This document shows, piece after piece, positions 34,771 to 45,399 of a DNA stretch of 64,000 nt. Origin of the DNA: Polydactylus sextarius (taxonomy: Eukaryota; Chordata; Actinopteri; Polynemidae); NCBI GenBank assembly GCA_016801845.1, contig CM028922.1, forward strand, positions 1,331,001-1,395,000, written 5' to 3'. The notes beneath the pieces are model-generated. The model saw nothing but the letters and a program-made list of their open reading frames with translations, had not been told where the DNA came from and did not search any database. The position numbers were made by a program, and so were the translations under genes. Position 1 is the first letter of the stretch, and each line of letters starts with the position of its first letter.

Positions 34771-37700
34771 AAAAACCTTCAAACATCATCTTACCTCCCT
34801 GATCCTATAAAGACTCATTCAGTTTTACTGTATTATCAATAAATATACATCTAACACATAAAGACAATAATCTAAAGTATCTGAAATACTAATAAGTCCA
34901 ATCACTTAATAAAAAAGTCCAGTTTTTCTGGTGTTTTCTTATTAAATCACTTTGTCTCTTGACATTTATTTTCACACATTTCTCCAGGTGTAATTATAAA
35001 ACTGACCGTTTTTTTTTTTTTAATTCTTCAAGGCATCAGAACCTACAACTAATCACCACCTGTGAAAGAAACATCTTGTGCATACAACCCCAGACTTGTT
35101 CACGCTGTAAGACAGTGCTAATTAGTATTAAAATATCACTGACCGGCTGAAGGATTAGCTGTCGTATGTGAAAGTATCGTAAAATATGAGGAAATTAAAT
35201 GTCACGAGTGTCAGTCTTTCTGTTCTCTCAGAAATGGAGGTTGTAAATAAAAATTCATCATCGGTACTTTAAATTAAGCATCTGCCACAGCTACACAACA
35301 ACTCTAGAAGTGGTCACGTCAACATCTCAACAAGAACAAGGTCTGAAATTATCCAACATGTCACAAACGCTGATGGAGACGTTTTGCTGGTTTTGCAGCA
35401 AAACGCTCGTGGCTTCATTTGTTAACATTTTCTCCAAAGCTGCGAATCTGTCTAGACACATGAAACATGTTGACGTCTGTCGGTTTAAAAAAAGAGACGA
35501 AAGACAAAAGAAAATCCTCCGCTGAGATGATTCAAAGATGATTCAAAACACAGAATGAGTCTGACTGAACCAAACTAAACTCTAGTTCACTACTAGTGGA
35601 CTGGACCAGTGGTCTCCAGTGGTGGTGTCTGGTGGACTTGGTCCTCTGATGGTTGGTGAATCATCAGTTAATGATCATAATGTGTGAACAGCCCTGACGA
35701 CTCCATCAGAGGCCGTCGGGACCTGGTCTGAGACCGGGACTGGATCTGTCATGTTAGAAAACTGGAGGAGTCTGAAGAGACTGACAAAGAGCGACAGCCA
35801 ATCAGAGGAGGGATGTGAGATAAATGCTGCTGCCGTCTCACTGATTCACTCACAACCACGTTTAAAAGTCTGACGTTTTAACGCTTTTTCTTTCATTTTC
35901 ACTTTCTACAAACTCCCAGCGTCTGATCCAGATGTTACCCGGTACCGGGGAGGTCTGCTGCTGATTTCAGCTCCATCATGAAAACCGGCGTGTTGCCATG
36001 GTGATGTTTACACGCCGGTTTAGCGGTTTAGTCTGTGTCGGAGGCAGCGTCTTCACCGGTGCTCGTCAACAATAAACGGCTGTAAATCACGGTGAGAAGC
36101 AGCGGCTACATCCTGTCTAGTTCACGTGACCAGACGTAGAGTTTGGTGACGTCACGGTGTGATCGGGAGTCAATCACTGACAAGTCTTGTAGTGTGAACA
36201 CTACAGGTCTCAGACCAGTTGTTGAGACTCCACATCATGGGAACACAAGTCGCCAACTATCACGACAGAGACTGAGACTCACTGATCGATGGTGAAGTCG
36301 ACTGATGTGAACTAGTGTGAACCAAACTTACTGTGTGTGTTTGATAAACAACAAGAGGAGAATATTTTTCACATGAGACAAATTGATGAAACAATCATCA
36401 CAAAGTAAATTAAGCTGCAAAAACCAAAGCAATGAGCAAGAGCTAAAGTAAAAATAGAAGAAGTCTGGTTGTGTGTTTAAATATTCATCACAGCTCAGTG
36501 TTCAATAACAGAACTAGGACTTTATCTATTTATTAATCCAATATATTTAAAGAGAAAAGGTGCAGATTATCAGTTATTTCCAGTCTTTGTGTTCCTGTAA
36601 ATGTTGTCATCTGGACCATAAAATAAACTGACATATTTCACAGAAGGTGAAAAGTGTTTCCTTAAGTGATCCTTTGTCCTCATCAATGTGCTGTATGTGC
36701 TGTTTTCACACTCAGTCAGAGCATAAAAAGATATGAATTTATAGTCTGTTTTCTATGAGCTGTTCAGCCCACGAGGCAGCTGTTACCACCGAGACATTCA
36801 CCAAACAAACACAGCTGATTAATTCAAAGCAAATGTATCAATATGTGCATTAGAAGCAGCTGTCGAGGAAAAGATTTACGACAGAAATAAGAATAAATAA
36901 GCATTCAAATGAAGACAAAAGGCTGTGAGTCAAAACAAAAACAGTGACTGTGAACCTGTGAGGAGAGCGTGGTAGTGAAGGCCTCGCTCTTTGTCTTGAT
37001 GCGAACACACGTCGAACAGATACGCTTTGATGGGTCCGTCGATGAAATCGGCGGCGAAATCGAACAAGACGACGCCGAACATCACAACAACGATGGCCCA
37101 TATCCTCTTCAACGAGCGGTCGGCGACCAGAGCTGCAACACAGGACGAAACATGGAAACATCTCATCAGTCAAACGTTGAGGAATATAGACGATTCAAAG
37201 TTGTTACATTTAATTCATCAAAGTAGAAAAAGCGCAAGTAACGATTGTATTTGAAAAAAGATAAATATGCAAATAAAGTGAATTTCATGATTTAAATAAG
37301 GATCAATACAATACTTTCTACATCAGCTGTGAACTGACTGTAAAATGACGATATAATGAGTCTTAAAAAGCAGCTCAAGCTTTTCTTCTTCTTACAATTA
37401 AGACCGAGGTCGGTTACAACAATGCAAACATTATGTCACATTGTGTCACACACGTTCCCTGTGGCATTTACATAATCACATTATCCAGAACATACGCACG
37501 TCAAAAGAAAGAAATACTTCACACTTTGTTTAACGTGGAGCTGTAAACTCAAACAACAAACAGCGTTCAAGAAAGTAAAAGTTCATTTTCAATCTAATTT
37601 ATCTTTTATATAAAAAATAATTACATCCTATGATGATTAGAAATTTTCCAGGAAGCAAATATCAGATGTACGATTCAGCTCGTGTGCAAAGAAAATCGTC

Positions 37701-39050
37701 TTCACTCGACTCAACTTTTTTTTTTTTTTTTTTAATTAAAAGGTCACTGATTATTTTATGCAGAGATTTTCCCATGATGCAGCTCCCTCCCTCCTGCATA
37801 TCAGCGGTTTCAAACTTCAAACTAACAAAAAACATACAATGAGATTTTCTCAGTCACGCTTCAACATCCATCCTCGCCAGCGGGCATCATCTCCACAGAA
37901 CCACTCGTTTCTTTTACTTCAGTCACAAGTTAAAAGTGTGAACACTTTCAGGACATTATGACCACATTAAACACATTTAATCTGTCTTTTCTTGACAGAC
38001 GTATCACTTTTCCTCTAAAAGAAACATCTACGATACTGATACAGTAGAGAGATTTAGTCTGTGAGCAGCTGAGAGATAAGAGGAAGCTTCAGGGCAAAGA
38101 AAAATAAAAGTTGTAATGGTTGCGTTTGTGTGAAAATGATCCAGTTCGACTCTAATCCCAAACAACATCAACAACAGCAGGTACAAGCTCACGTTCCTCA
38201 GCGAACAACAACAACAGAGAGAATAAGAAGAGTTAGTTCTCAAATCTTCACAGAAACTCACATCATAAAACTTTTACGTTTGCTTTGAATTTGTTGAGTT
38301 TTACTAGATGAGTCACAATAACTCTTCTGACTATAAAACAGAGATTAAAGTGCTGTCGAATTCCCACAGTAAGTTCAACAATATTTCCATTTCTCAGAGA
38401 TGTAAAGAGCTGATCATTCATTCTCTCTGAATCAAAGAAACAGACGACGACACACACGAGGACTCACTTTATGATCTGATAAGACTAATAATGTACCAGG
38501 ACCTTCCCTCCTCGTCTCGTTTGTCTTCCTTGTGAAGTTTGTCTTTTTTACCCCGTTTCCCTCCCACTTTCCCCTCACCTGAGATGACAGCGTCTCCGTT
38601 GAGGAACAGGCTGAGTCCAATGAGCATGAGGATCCCCAGCGCCAGGATGTACGGCCTCCGTCGGCCCCACGACGAGCGGCAGTAGTCGCTGGCCGAGCCA
38701 ATGACGGGCTGGAGCAGGAAACCCAACACGGGGCTGATCAACCAAACCAAACTGTACAGACTTCTGGGAAGACCAACACTGAGAAGAACTGGCGTGACGA
38801 ACGCAGCCTCCACGGCGTAACAAAACTCCCTTCCAAACATGACCAGGCCATGAAGGATAAGACGACCTCGAGAGCGTCTCGGAGGCTCCACGGCCCCGAA
38901 CACAGCGCTCTCCACACTGTCCACGTAGTCCTCTTTGGAGCCACTGCAGTCTGTTGAGAACGGGTGTAAAGAAGTGCTGATGTGTTTGCTGGACTCCGAG
39001 AGCCGGCAGGGTTGAGGCCTCACAGACTGGTCGTCTGATAAAACAGTCAT
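18753..39050 (-). CDS. slc45a2: Solute carrier 45A2 (MATP/AIM1), melanosomal transporter, seven coding exons
   Basis: Exons in transcript order are 39050-38579, 37132-36956, 29604-29237, 26252-26109, 23718-23595, 21597-21392 and 18974-18753 (1713 nt, 570 aa); all have GT-AG junctions and the phases close. The product is a 12-TM MFS transporter of the sucrose/H+ family. The variable N-terminal tail (1-53) is followed by REFCYAVEAAFVTPVLLSVG, the WGRRRP motif (128-133) and FDFAADFIDGPIKAY in exon 2. A divergent central cytoplasmic loop lies in exon 3, and the C-terminal half includes GLKGLYFMGY and TCMVQLAQIIVG. By family knowledge it supports melanosome pH and melanin synthesis; human loss causes OCA4. 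Start: the first in-frame ATG, with A at -3. The protein is longer than human (530 aa), mainly in the N-tail. Introns hold many repeats. Confidence 0.95.
18975..21391 (-). other. slc45a2: slc45a2 intron 6
   Basis: 2.4 kb, AT-rich, with one family A element at about 20177-20694. No other feature recognised. Confidence 0.85.
20177..20694. repeat. Family A foldback element in slc45a2 intron 6
   Basis: A short left end (about 20177-20300) is followed by an almost complete right arm (about 20305-20694) ending GTCACTTTA. Confidence 0.85.
21392..21597 (-). CDS. slc45a2: slc45a2 coding exon 6
   Basis: Encodes VQRFLLPYIGLKGLYFMGY through EYQREEE, covering helices 9-10 of the transporter. Acceptor TTTGCAG, donor GAG/GTACAA. 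Confidence 0.94.
22003..22028. repeat. GCA trinucleotide repeat in slc45a2 intron 5
   Basis: About eight GCA units. Confidence 0.9.
22675..22700. repeat. CA dinucleotide microsatellite
   Basis: Thirteen AC units in slc45a2 intron 5. Confidence 0.95.
22753..23443. mobile_element. Family A foldback element, near-palindromic copy
   Basis: Left arm about 22753-23150 and right arm about 23165-23443 are inverted and almost contiguous. The ends read ATTAAAGTG and CACTTTAAC. A transcript of slc45a2 intron 5 would fold here into a hairpin of about 280 bp. Non-coding. Confidence 0.88.
23595..23718 (-). CDS. slc45a2: slc45a2 coding exon 5
   Basis: Encodes IVYKGNPYADHNST through CINAVSSALYS. Leucine 417 (codon TTG at 23631-23629, in VGCWGLCINAV) is the residue I align with human position 374. 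Acceptor TTGTAG, donor TCCT/GTAAGT. Confidence 0.94.
24690..25905. mobile_element. Rearranged family A element in slc45a2 intron 4
   Basis: An inverted piece of the internal spacer (about 24690-24858), one arm (about 24862-25172), a short inverted piece (about 25204-25270) and a direct spacer (about 25300-25905) match the long copy at 11.3-12.9 kb. The order indicates inversion or nested rearrangement. Confidence 0.75.
26109..26252 (-). CDS. slc45a2: slc45a2 coding exon 4
   Basis: A 48-codon exon: AQKRMTFRSMMKAIINMPHH, then CVSHLLGWTAFLCNMLFFTD and FMGQ. Acceptor TTGGCAG, donor ACAG/GTATGA. Confidence 0.94.
27029..27353 (+). repeat. Family A arm fragment, left of a family B insertion
   Basis: Begins TTAAAGTGATGGTCTGGAG but is internally deleted. 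It is separated from a right-hand family A arm by the B element at 27354-27882. Confidence 0.8.
27354..27882 (+). mobile_element. Family B element, copy 1 (six TGGACTCTAC units)
   Basis: Starts TCTCCACCACGTGGTTGTG, carries six 10-bp units at 27381-27440 and ends GTAGATGATGGTGGA. The ends form imperfect inverted repeats around TCCACCA and TCTCTACT. It is nested in a family A element, so it inserted later. A small frame ending VLFKNGA is shared by all copies but has no recognisable domain. Confidence 0.75.
27895..28360 (-). repeat. Family A arm, right of the family B insertion
   Basis: Inverted arm matching the right arm of the long copy. Confidence 0.8.
29237..29604 (-). CDS. slc45a2: slc45a2 coding exon 3 (central loop)
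   Basis: Encodes LGGACGYLVGAMDWGH, two membrane segments, then a Ser/Pro-rich cytoplasmic loop (about residues 268-339) poorly conserved with mammals. Acceptor GCTGCAG, donor GAG/GTATGT. Confidence 0.94.
30302..30320 (+). promoter_or_regulatory. CTCF-like motif in slc45a2 intron 2
   Basis: GCCACTAGGGGGCAGCAGA is a close match to the extended CTCF core. Motif evidence only. Confidence 0.5.
31105..31660. repeat. Family A foldback element in slc45a2 intron 2
   Basis: Left arm about 31105-31500, shortened inverted right arm about 31535-31660 ending TTACTTTAA. Confidence 0.85.
32392..32412. repeat. CA dinucleotide microsatellite
   Basis: About ten CA units in slc45a2 intron 2. Confidence 0.9.
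32532..32668 (-). repeat. Family B terminal fragment
   Basis: Carries four to five inverted GTAGAGTCCA units. Both ends match the left terminus of family B (TCCACCATGTTGTTGCGTCTC; in inverted form AGAGACAAAACCACGT), so it is a small palindromic derivative. Confidence 0.7.
33700..34145 (+). mobile_element. Family B element, copy 2, lacking the 10-bp array
   Basis: From about 33747 nearly identical to 27484-27870 and 61007-61380. The left 10-bp array is absent and replaced by divergent sequence. The right end reads AGTAGAGACGAGTCGAGTAG. Confidence 0.7.
34727..34769. repeat. CA dinucleotide microsatellite
   Basis: About 21 CA units in slc45a2 intron 2. Confidence 0.95.
35310..35525 (+). pseudogene. 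Possible zinc-finger-like remnant in slc45a2 intron 2
   Basis: A 71-codon frame contains FCWFCSKTL followed by NLSRHMKHVDVC and a basic tail. The Cys-x2-Cys and His-x3-His pairs recall a transposase or C2H2/BED-type finger, but the spacing is atypical and the frame is short. It lies antisense to slc45a2, about 40 bp from a family C repeat. Chance is quite possible. Confidence 0.25.
35560..36330 (+). mobile_element. Family C element, copy 1, in slc45a2 intron 2
   Basis: A roughly 770-bp non-coding repeat starting near CTCTAGTTCACTACTAGTGG and ending GATGTGAACTAGTGTGAACC. The ends form imperfect inverted repeats around TTCACACTAGT. Nearly identical copies are at 39.69 and 42.97 kb. Non-autonomous DNA element by structure; class unassigned. 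Confidence 0.75.
36956..37132 (-). CDS. slc45a2: slc45a2 coding exon 2
   Basis: Encodes LVADRSLKRIW, then VVLFDFAADFIDGPIKAY and HQDKERGLHYHALLTG, among the most conserved SLC45A2 segments. Acceptor TTGCAG, donor ACAG/GTTCAC. Confidence 0.94.
38579..39050 (-). CDS. slc45a2: slc45a2 coding exon 1 (start)
   Basis: Begins MTVLSDDQSV at 39050-39048. The N-tail is not conserved; from VEPPRRSRGRL (54) onward it follows the family. An upstream in-frame extension to 39119 starts with TTG, not ATG, and is not used. Donor TCAG/GTGAGG. Confidence 0.94.
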
Positions 39051-39251
39051 GGTTGAGAGAGAGAGGGAGGGAGGAGGGGGAGAAGAATGAAAAAGGAGTA
39101 AAAAGATAAAAAGAGACAAAGAGAAAATGTGGTCGTCTCTCTCTCAGTCAGACAGGTGATGGATAAATTTTGCACTGGAGCTCAGTTTGAGCTAATCCTC
39201 CTCTCTACTGCATAGCTGAGCAATGAGTCCAAAGATCCACACGGCTTTTCT

Positions 39252-39261
39252 TCACATGTGA
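39252..39261 (-). promoter_or_regulatory. MITF/M-box-type E-box in the slc45a2 promoter
   Basis: The palindrome TCACATGTGA lies about 200 bp upstream of the slc45a2 ATG. The flanking T and A are the extension MITF/TFE factors prefer. Melanocyte genes including SLC45A2 are known MITF targets. Function here is inferred. Confidence 0.55.
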
Positions 39262-39689
39262 AGGTCTGCCTCCTGGTCTGAGCTGAACCCAAGAAGAGGG
39301 AGACTGAGAAGGGAGGAGAGTAAAGAAGTGGGTGTATTTAAATGATTACTGAATGTCTCTTCCTCCCTTTTCAGTCTTGAGAGTAAAAGCCTGAGGCCAT
39401 TCATGGGAGTGACTGTGTGTGAGAGTGTGAATGTGTGTGAGGGATTACATGCATGTGAGGATGTGTGTGTCATAAATGGGGGTTTTTTATTTGTCTGTTT
39501 CTACAGTCACTAATAATTAACCAGTGGTCTGACCATCACTGATCCTGACTGAGAGAAGTCATCAGTTGTTGCTTTGTTAGAAAAGTTACAACCGAAAAAA
39601 GATGAAACCAAATAACTTTGGTTTGAGTTTATCAACGAAACTTCACCAAAGATTTCAATTTACGCATGTTCAAAACTTAGATGAGTCTG

Positions 39690-40440
39690 ACCAAACTAAA
39701 CTAAAGTCTAGTTGACACCAGTCGACTCCACCAGTGGTCTCCAGTGGTGGTGTCTGGTGGACTTGGTCCTCTGATGGTTGGTGAATCATCAGTTAATGAT
39801 CATAATGTGTGAACAGCCCTAACGACTCCATCAGAGGCCGTCGGGACCTGGTCTGAGACCGGGACTGGATCTGTCATGTTAGAAAACTGGAGGAGTCTGA
39901 AGAGACTGACAAAGAGCGACAGCCAATCAGAGGAGGGATGTGAGATAAATGCTGCTGCCGTCTCACTGATTCACTCACAACCACGTTTAAAAGTCTGACG
40001 TTTTAACGCTTTTTCTTTCATTTTCACTTTCTACAAACTCCCGCGTCTGATCCAGATGTTACCCGGTACCGGGAGGTCTGCTGCTGATTTCAGCTCCACC
40101 GTGAAAACCAGCGTGTTGCCATGGTGATGTTTACCGCGCCGGTTTAGCGGTTTAGTCTGTGTCGGAGGCAGCGTCTTCACGGTGCTCGTCAACAATAAGC
40201 GGCTGTAAATCACGGTGAGAAGCAGCGGCTACATCCTGTCTAGTTCACGTGACCAGGCGTAGAGTTTGGTGACGTCCGCGGTGTGATCGAGAGTCAATCA
40301 CTGACAAGTCTTGTAGTGTGAACACTACAGGTCTCAGACCAGTTGTTGAGACTCCACATCATGGGAACACAAGTCGCCAATGATCACGACAGAGACTGAG
40401 ACTCACTGATCGATGGTGAAGTCGACTGATGTGAACTAGG
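39690..40440 (+). mobile_element. Family C element, copy 2
   Basis: Nearly identical to 35560-36330, same orientation, with small indels (for example GTTTACCGCGCC for GTTTACACGCC). About 400 bp upstream of the slc45a2 promoter motif. Confidence 0.75.
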
Positions 40441-42960
40441 ATTAAAAGACGGACTCTATCTATAGCTCAAAGCTGCGTCTTCAGAGACTTTGTCACTGAG
40501 CCGTTAATATAATTACAGACCAAAGCTTGTTTAGTACATGGAATCACTTCCAAGTAAAATTAAATTCAATTAGAGTCTAATTTTGAGCGACTGGTAAAAA
40601 CATATGTGTGTGAGAGAGAATGAATACTTCTTTCTTCTGATGTCAATGACAAACTGAGTTGATTCGTTTCTGTTAATTACTTCTATTTTTTATTTTTTTA
40701 TAACATTTCATGTGTCATCAGATCATCATGTGCTCGTTTAACCCTCAGTGAAAGATGCAAAGAAATGTTTTCAATAAATCTGAAATATTGTGCTGTTTTT
40801 TTTTTTTTGCTTCTCTCTGCTGTGCTGACCTTCATTATTTCTCCTCACAGTAACTAACTAGTTCGTCTCAAGCTGAGTTGAATCTGCTGCCACCGTGACC
40901 TAAAACCAAAAATACAGACATTGACTGTGAACTTCAGCCCGGGCCGAGCTGACCGTTATCAAAGACAGTTTCCTCTGAAAAAGGTTTGTCGGAGGTCAAC
41001 GCTGTGTGTCGTTTCTACGAATCATCAGACCGACCCGGTGGTAAATCACAAGAATGTCATTCGGACTCAATCACAGAAGCAGAAACAGACAAAACTTTCT
41101 TTGTCTCTGACTCTTTTTTTAAAACAACTTATCCAACTGAAAGCTTCCAGAGCTTCACCTTCATCCTCATTAAAACCTAAATACACAAACATATTATTTA
41201 AATCTTGTGATTAAAACTGGCAGATTCTGTTTAATTTAACAAATGGTTAAAGGCAGTTTCACCTCCAGCTGCAAAAAATAAAACCCAACTTTCACATAAT
41301 TGCATCAGCGTAACAAGTTAATATTGTCAGATAAAATAACAAGTCAGACAGGATGTTTTCTGCAGAGCAAGCACTTTTACTTCTGACTATTTAACTTTTA
41401 CCTCTAAATAAAATGCACAAATATCTGGAATATGGATAATTGTTATTGCACAAATATACTTATTTTGAGCTCTGCAGAGCTTTAAAAGGATTTAAATGTT
41501 GTTTAAATGAGTCCAGCTATAATAGAAACCTCCATAGAAACATAAATGGATCATTAATAATACAGTGATGTAATGTAAAGCCGTTTTAAAGCTTTTAAAC
41601 CAACAATGAATTGATGTAATTAACCTGTGTTGTCTTGGATGTACTCAAAGCTAAAACAAACACATGACTGTGCTGCAGGTGAAATGTTCCTTTCATTACG
41701 AGAAACGTGAGCTCTGTAGTTTATTTCAGTTTATTTATCTGCTGCAGGAAAACACTCATCAGTGAACCAAACATCAGGTACAGCAACAGCACCGGACCGG
41801 ACCGGACCGGACCAGAGCACAGACCATCATTCAGAAAATGGTTGTTTAAAAAAATATCCATCATCCAACCAACCATCATCCAACCATCATCCAACCATCC
41901 ATGCCTCTACAACCATGCACCCAAAGAGCCAAGGAGACCTATTTTTTGACTGATTATTTCTCCCATAAACGGTGTCATGAAAACAACACAATGTGAAACA
42001 CTCAACCAATGACATTTACATTAGATGAGTCAAACCAGCTACAGATACTCTAGTTACTCTAGTAAACTAGTAGACTAGTTGTCTTAGTTAGTTTGTGACC
42101 TGTGATCTAAAAAATGAGCTCAAAAAGTTAAACTGAGATGAACCTGAGTCTTTTTATGACATTTATGAAAACTGAACCGTCTCTCTCTTCTCTCTTTAAT
42201 GTTTAATATACAGAACTTCACCTGAAACGAAGAATTTATTTTATTATTTTATTTAGTTTTGTTTTTTTATCGAACCTCTCAAGGGTCTAAACACACTTTG
42301 TTGCTTTTTAGAGAAAAAGTGACTCAACTCATCAGCAGGTGTCAAACAACAAGCAACACTTCACTTCACAACAGTGAAGTGAGAAAAGCAGCATCATCAC
42401 ATTCATGTCTTCAAGTAATAAAAAAAAACAACTAATGGTTTCAATGAAAATATGGGAGGTTTCTGTCGAGGTGTTAACCACAACACGAGGACATAAAATC
42501 TCCTCCGCATGGATTCACGTGTTCTGAAGGCTTCACTCCTGCCAACACACAAGCTTGTCAGATGCAATCACAGGCAACAGATGAGCCTGTGATTAGAGCT
42601 GGTTTCACCCTCAGCTCTGTCTCTAAAGCTGCGTGATGCAACAACAAACTATGCAAATTCTTACTCCTCTGTCTCCACTGGGCTGCATCGTGAGCGGTGA
42701 TGTGTTGATGTTTTGGAGGCATATACTGCAATTACACCATCATCAGATAATCCAAAGAATAACGATAATAATTATAGAAAAAATATGCTTAAAGCAATAA
42801 TTTGACGTTTTCTTCAATATTCCTACATGAAGATTAATATCACTCTTATTTCCTCACAGGCACAACAAACTTAACCTGCATGAGACGTGATTTAAAACAA
42901 CACTAGCTTTTTTTTTTTGCTTTTTCCTTTTGTTCCCAAGAGTTACATTTATATGCACCT
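40441..42960. other. Intergenic stretch, no gene seen
   Basis: AT-rich. A short ACCGG tandem run (about 41793-41814) and CCAACCATCAT-type tandem units (about 41857-41910). ORFs here lack family resemblance. Confidence 0.5.
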
Positions 42961-42967
42961 ACAGTTG

Positions 42968-43960
42968 CACTAGTTCACACTAGTTCACACTAGTTCACAC
43001 TAGTTCACATCAGTCGACTTCACCATCGATCAGTGAGTCTCAGTCTCTGTCGTGATCGTTGGCGACTTGTGTTCCCATGATGTGGAGTCTCAACAACTGG
43101 TCTGAGACCTGTAGTGTTCACACTACAAGACTTGTCAGTGATTGACTCCCGATCACACCGTGACGTCACCAAACTCTACGTCTGGTCACGTGAACTAGAC
43201 AGGATGTAGCCGCTGCTTCTCACCGTGATTTACAGCTGTTTATTGTTGACGAGCACCGGTGAAGACGCTGCCTCCGACACAGACTAAACCGCTAAACTGG
43301 TGTGTAAACACGACATGAAAACAATCGTCTTCCTCATTGATCAGATCCTCCAGGATTTAATGACGTTACCATCACAACTATTAACACAAATTCAACCAAT
43401 CATTGTGGATATTCCTGAGGTCTTTGACTGGTGACTACCTATAGCAGCTACAGTCCAGGAAACTGGACTTACACATTAAAAATAACGTTATGATGGAAAC
43501 TATTACTAAACCGCTAAACCGGCGTGTAAACATCACCATGGCAACACGCTGGTTTTCATGGTGGAGCTGAAATCAGCAGCAGACCTCCCCGGTACCGGGT
43601 AACATCTGGATCAGACGCGGGGAGTTTGTAGAAAGTGAAAATGAAAGAAAAAGCGTTAAAACGTCAGACTTTTAAACGTGGTTGTGAGTGAATCAGTGAG
43701 ACGGCAGCAGCATTTATCTCACATCCCTCCTCTGATTGGCTGTCGCTCTTTGTCAGTCTCTTCAGACTCCTCCAGTTTTCTAACATGACAGATCCAGTCC
43801 CGGTCTCAGACCAGGTCCCGACGGCCTCTGATGGAGTCGTTAGGGCTGTTCACACATTATGATCATTAACTGATGATTCACCAACCATCAGAGGACCAAG
43901 TCCACCAGACACCACCACTGGAGATCACTGGTCCAGTCCACTAGTGTGGACCAGAGTTTA
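42968..43960 (-). mobile_element. Family C element, copy 3, with extra internal segment
   Basis: Inverted relative to the other two. It ends with four tandem ACTAGTTCAC units (about 42970-43010). An extra segment of about 200 bp (about 43300-43508) is bounded by direct repeats of CTAAACCGCTAAAC. It could be an insertion/duplication here, or the ancestral state lost in the other copies by recombination between the repeats. Confidence 0.75.
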
Positions 43961-45395
43961 ACTTTTCAGATGTTGACTAAAATTACCACCTTGAGGTTTT
44001 AAGTTTCTGCCAGTCAGTCCAGTTACAGGTCATTAGTGCTTGAATTTTGAGGCTGTATCTTATCTAGTTCATCTTTTAGTTCAACCGAATATTTGTCAAA
44101 AATCTGTAAACATTTGGTCAAGCTGGTCTTGATATATTATTAATTTAAAATCAGCAGATATCTTCTTCACAACAGCAGAACAGAATATCCAAAAATATAA
44201 AAACAATCTGCCACATGGTTTTTGAGATATTTTAGACATTTTCATTAACATCTGTTGTTAACGCGTCTAAAAATATCTCTGTATATTACAGCATCTTATT
44301 TCATCTTTAAATCCATTTTCACTTTTTCACTTTGAGGGAATGTAATGATTTTTTGTTCAGTTTTATAAAGCTGATTCATTTCTCTACTACATATGAGCTC
44401 ATAACGTTCAGCTACTCCTGGAAGCCGTGAAAAGATTATTTAAACATCAGAAAAGCTGGAAAACTCCAGAGAGTGACATTTTATTAACAATCTCATTGTT
44501 TGATTTAAAGAATCTATCAGAGTTTTCTGTACGTGTTTTATACCTTTACAACATTAGAAACTGATTCAAAAACATCTCATAGCTAAAAACTTAACACTGA
44601 CTCAGTTTGTCCAACGTATCATTGAGCTTTGACCTTAAGTCACAACATTGATGTGACCTAAATAGTGAAAATGAAGAAGGTGGAGATTCACCTCACGTCG
44701 TGGCCACATTTCATCCTTAGATAATAATAATATAACAAGCAAAAGAACCGAGGGCAAACAACGACCTTTAAATGGGTTTGAAGATTTAAAAGATAATTAA
44801 TCCTCATGATATCTCAGCTTCTGTCTGTCTGACAAAGAGTTTAAAGTACATTTAAAAAGCAGCCACCTTCAGCCTCGGGGCAAACGTTCATATTCTTTGT
44901 GAAGGACATTTGTGATGAAAGAGGCAGAGCTCCAGTAATAATAAGGAGATTTCTCAGTCTTCAGGGAGGATGAAGACAAGACAACGTTTTGAATGAGATG
45001 AAAACATCTAAATGAAGATGTGAGGAGGAGAATACGTCCACTCTGTGAGGTTTATGAAGTATAAACTCTGATATTATTAACGTTCAAAGACGTGAAGCAA
45101 TAATAAAACGTCTGTTTACAGTCTAATATTAATAATTTTTCTAATATTAATATTCACCCTATTTCTCTTTTCATAGCTTTGCTGCGTGGTTGTGAAGATG
45201 AACATCCTGAATAACATATTTAACACACTTTCTCAGTCTGAAGAACGTATTATTGACCTATTTCTTCATTTCACTGTCGTCGTAATCACAGCAGCTCCTC
45301 CAACCTAATTATAGGTTTAATAATTATAATAACTGATTATAATAATAATAATAATAAAGATTATTTGGAAGTTATTTCAAACGATTATCGTAGGA
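43961..45395. other. Intergenic stretch, no gene seen
   Basis: AT-rich sequence with a short AATAATAAT run near 45339. No ORF or motif supported. Confidence 0.5.
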
Positions 45396-45399
45396 AAAA

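Noticed and set aside
39048..39119. N-terminal extension of slc45a2 beginning at 39119
   Set aside because: The codon there is TTG. The first in-frame ATG is at 39050, has A at -3, and the extension is a low-complexity pyrimidine-rich leader.
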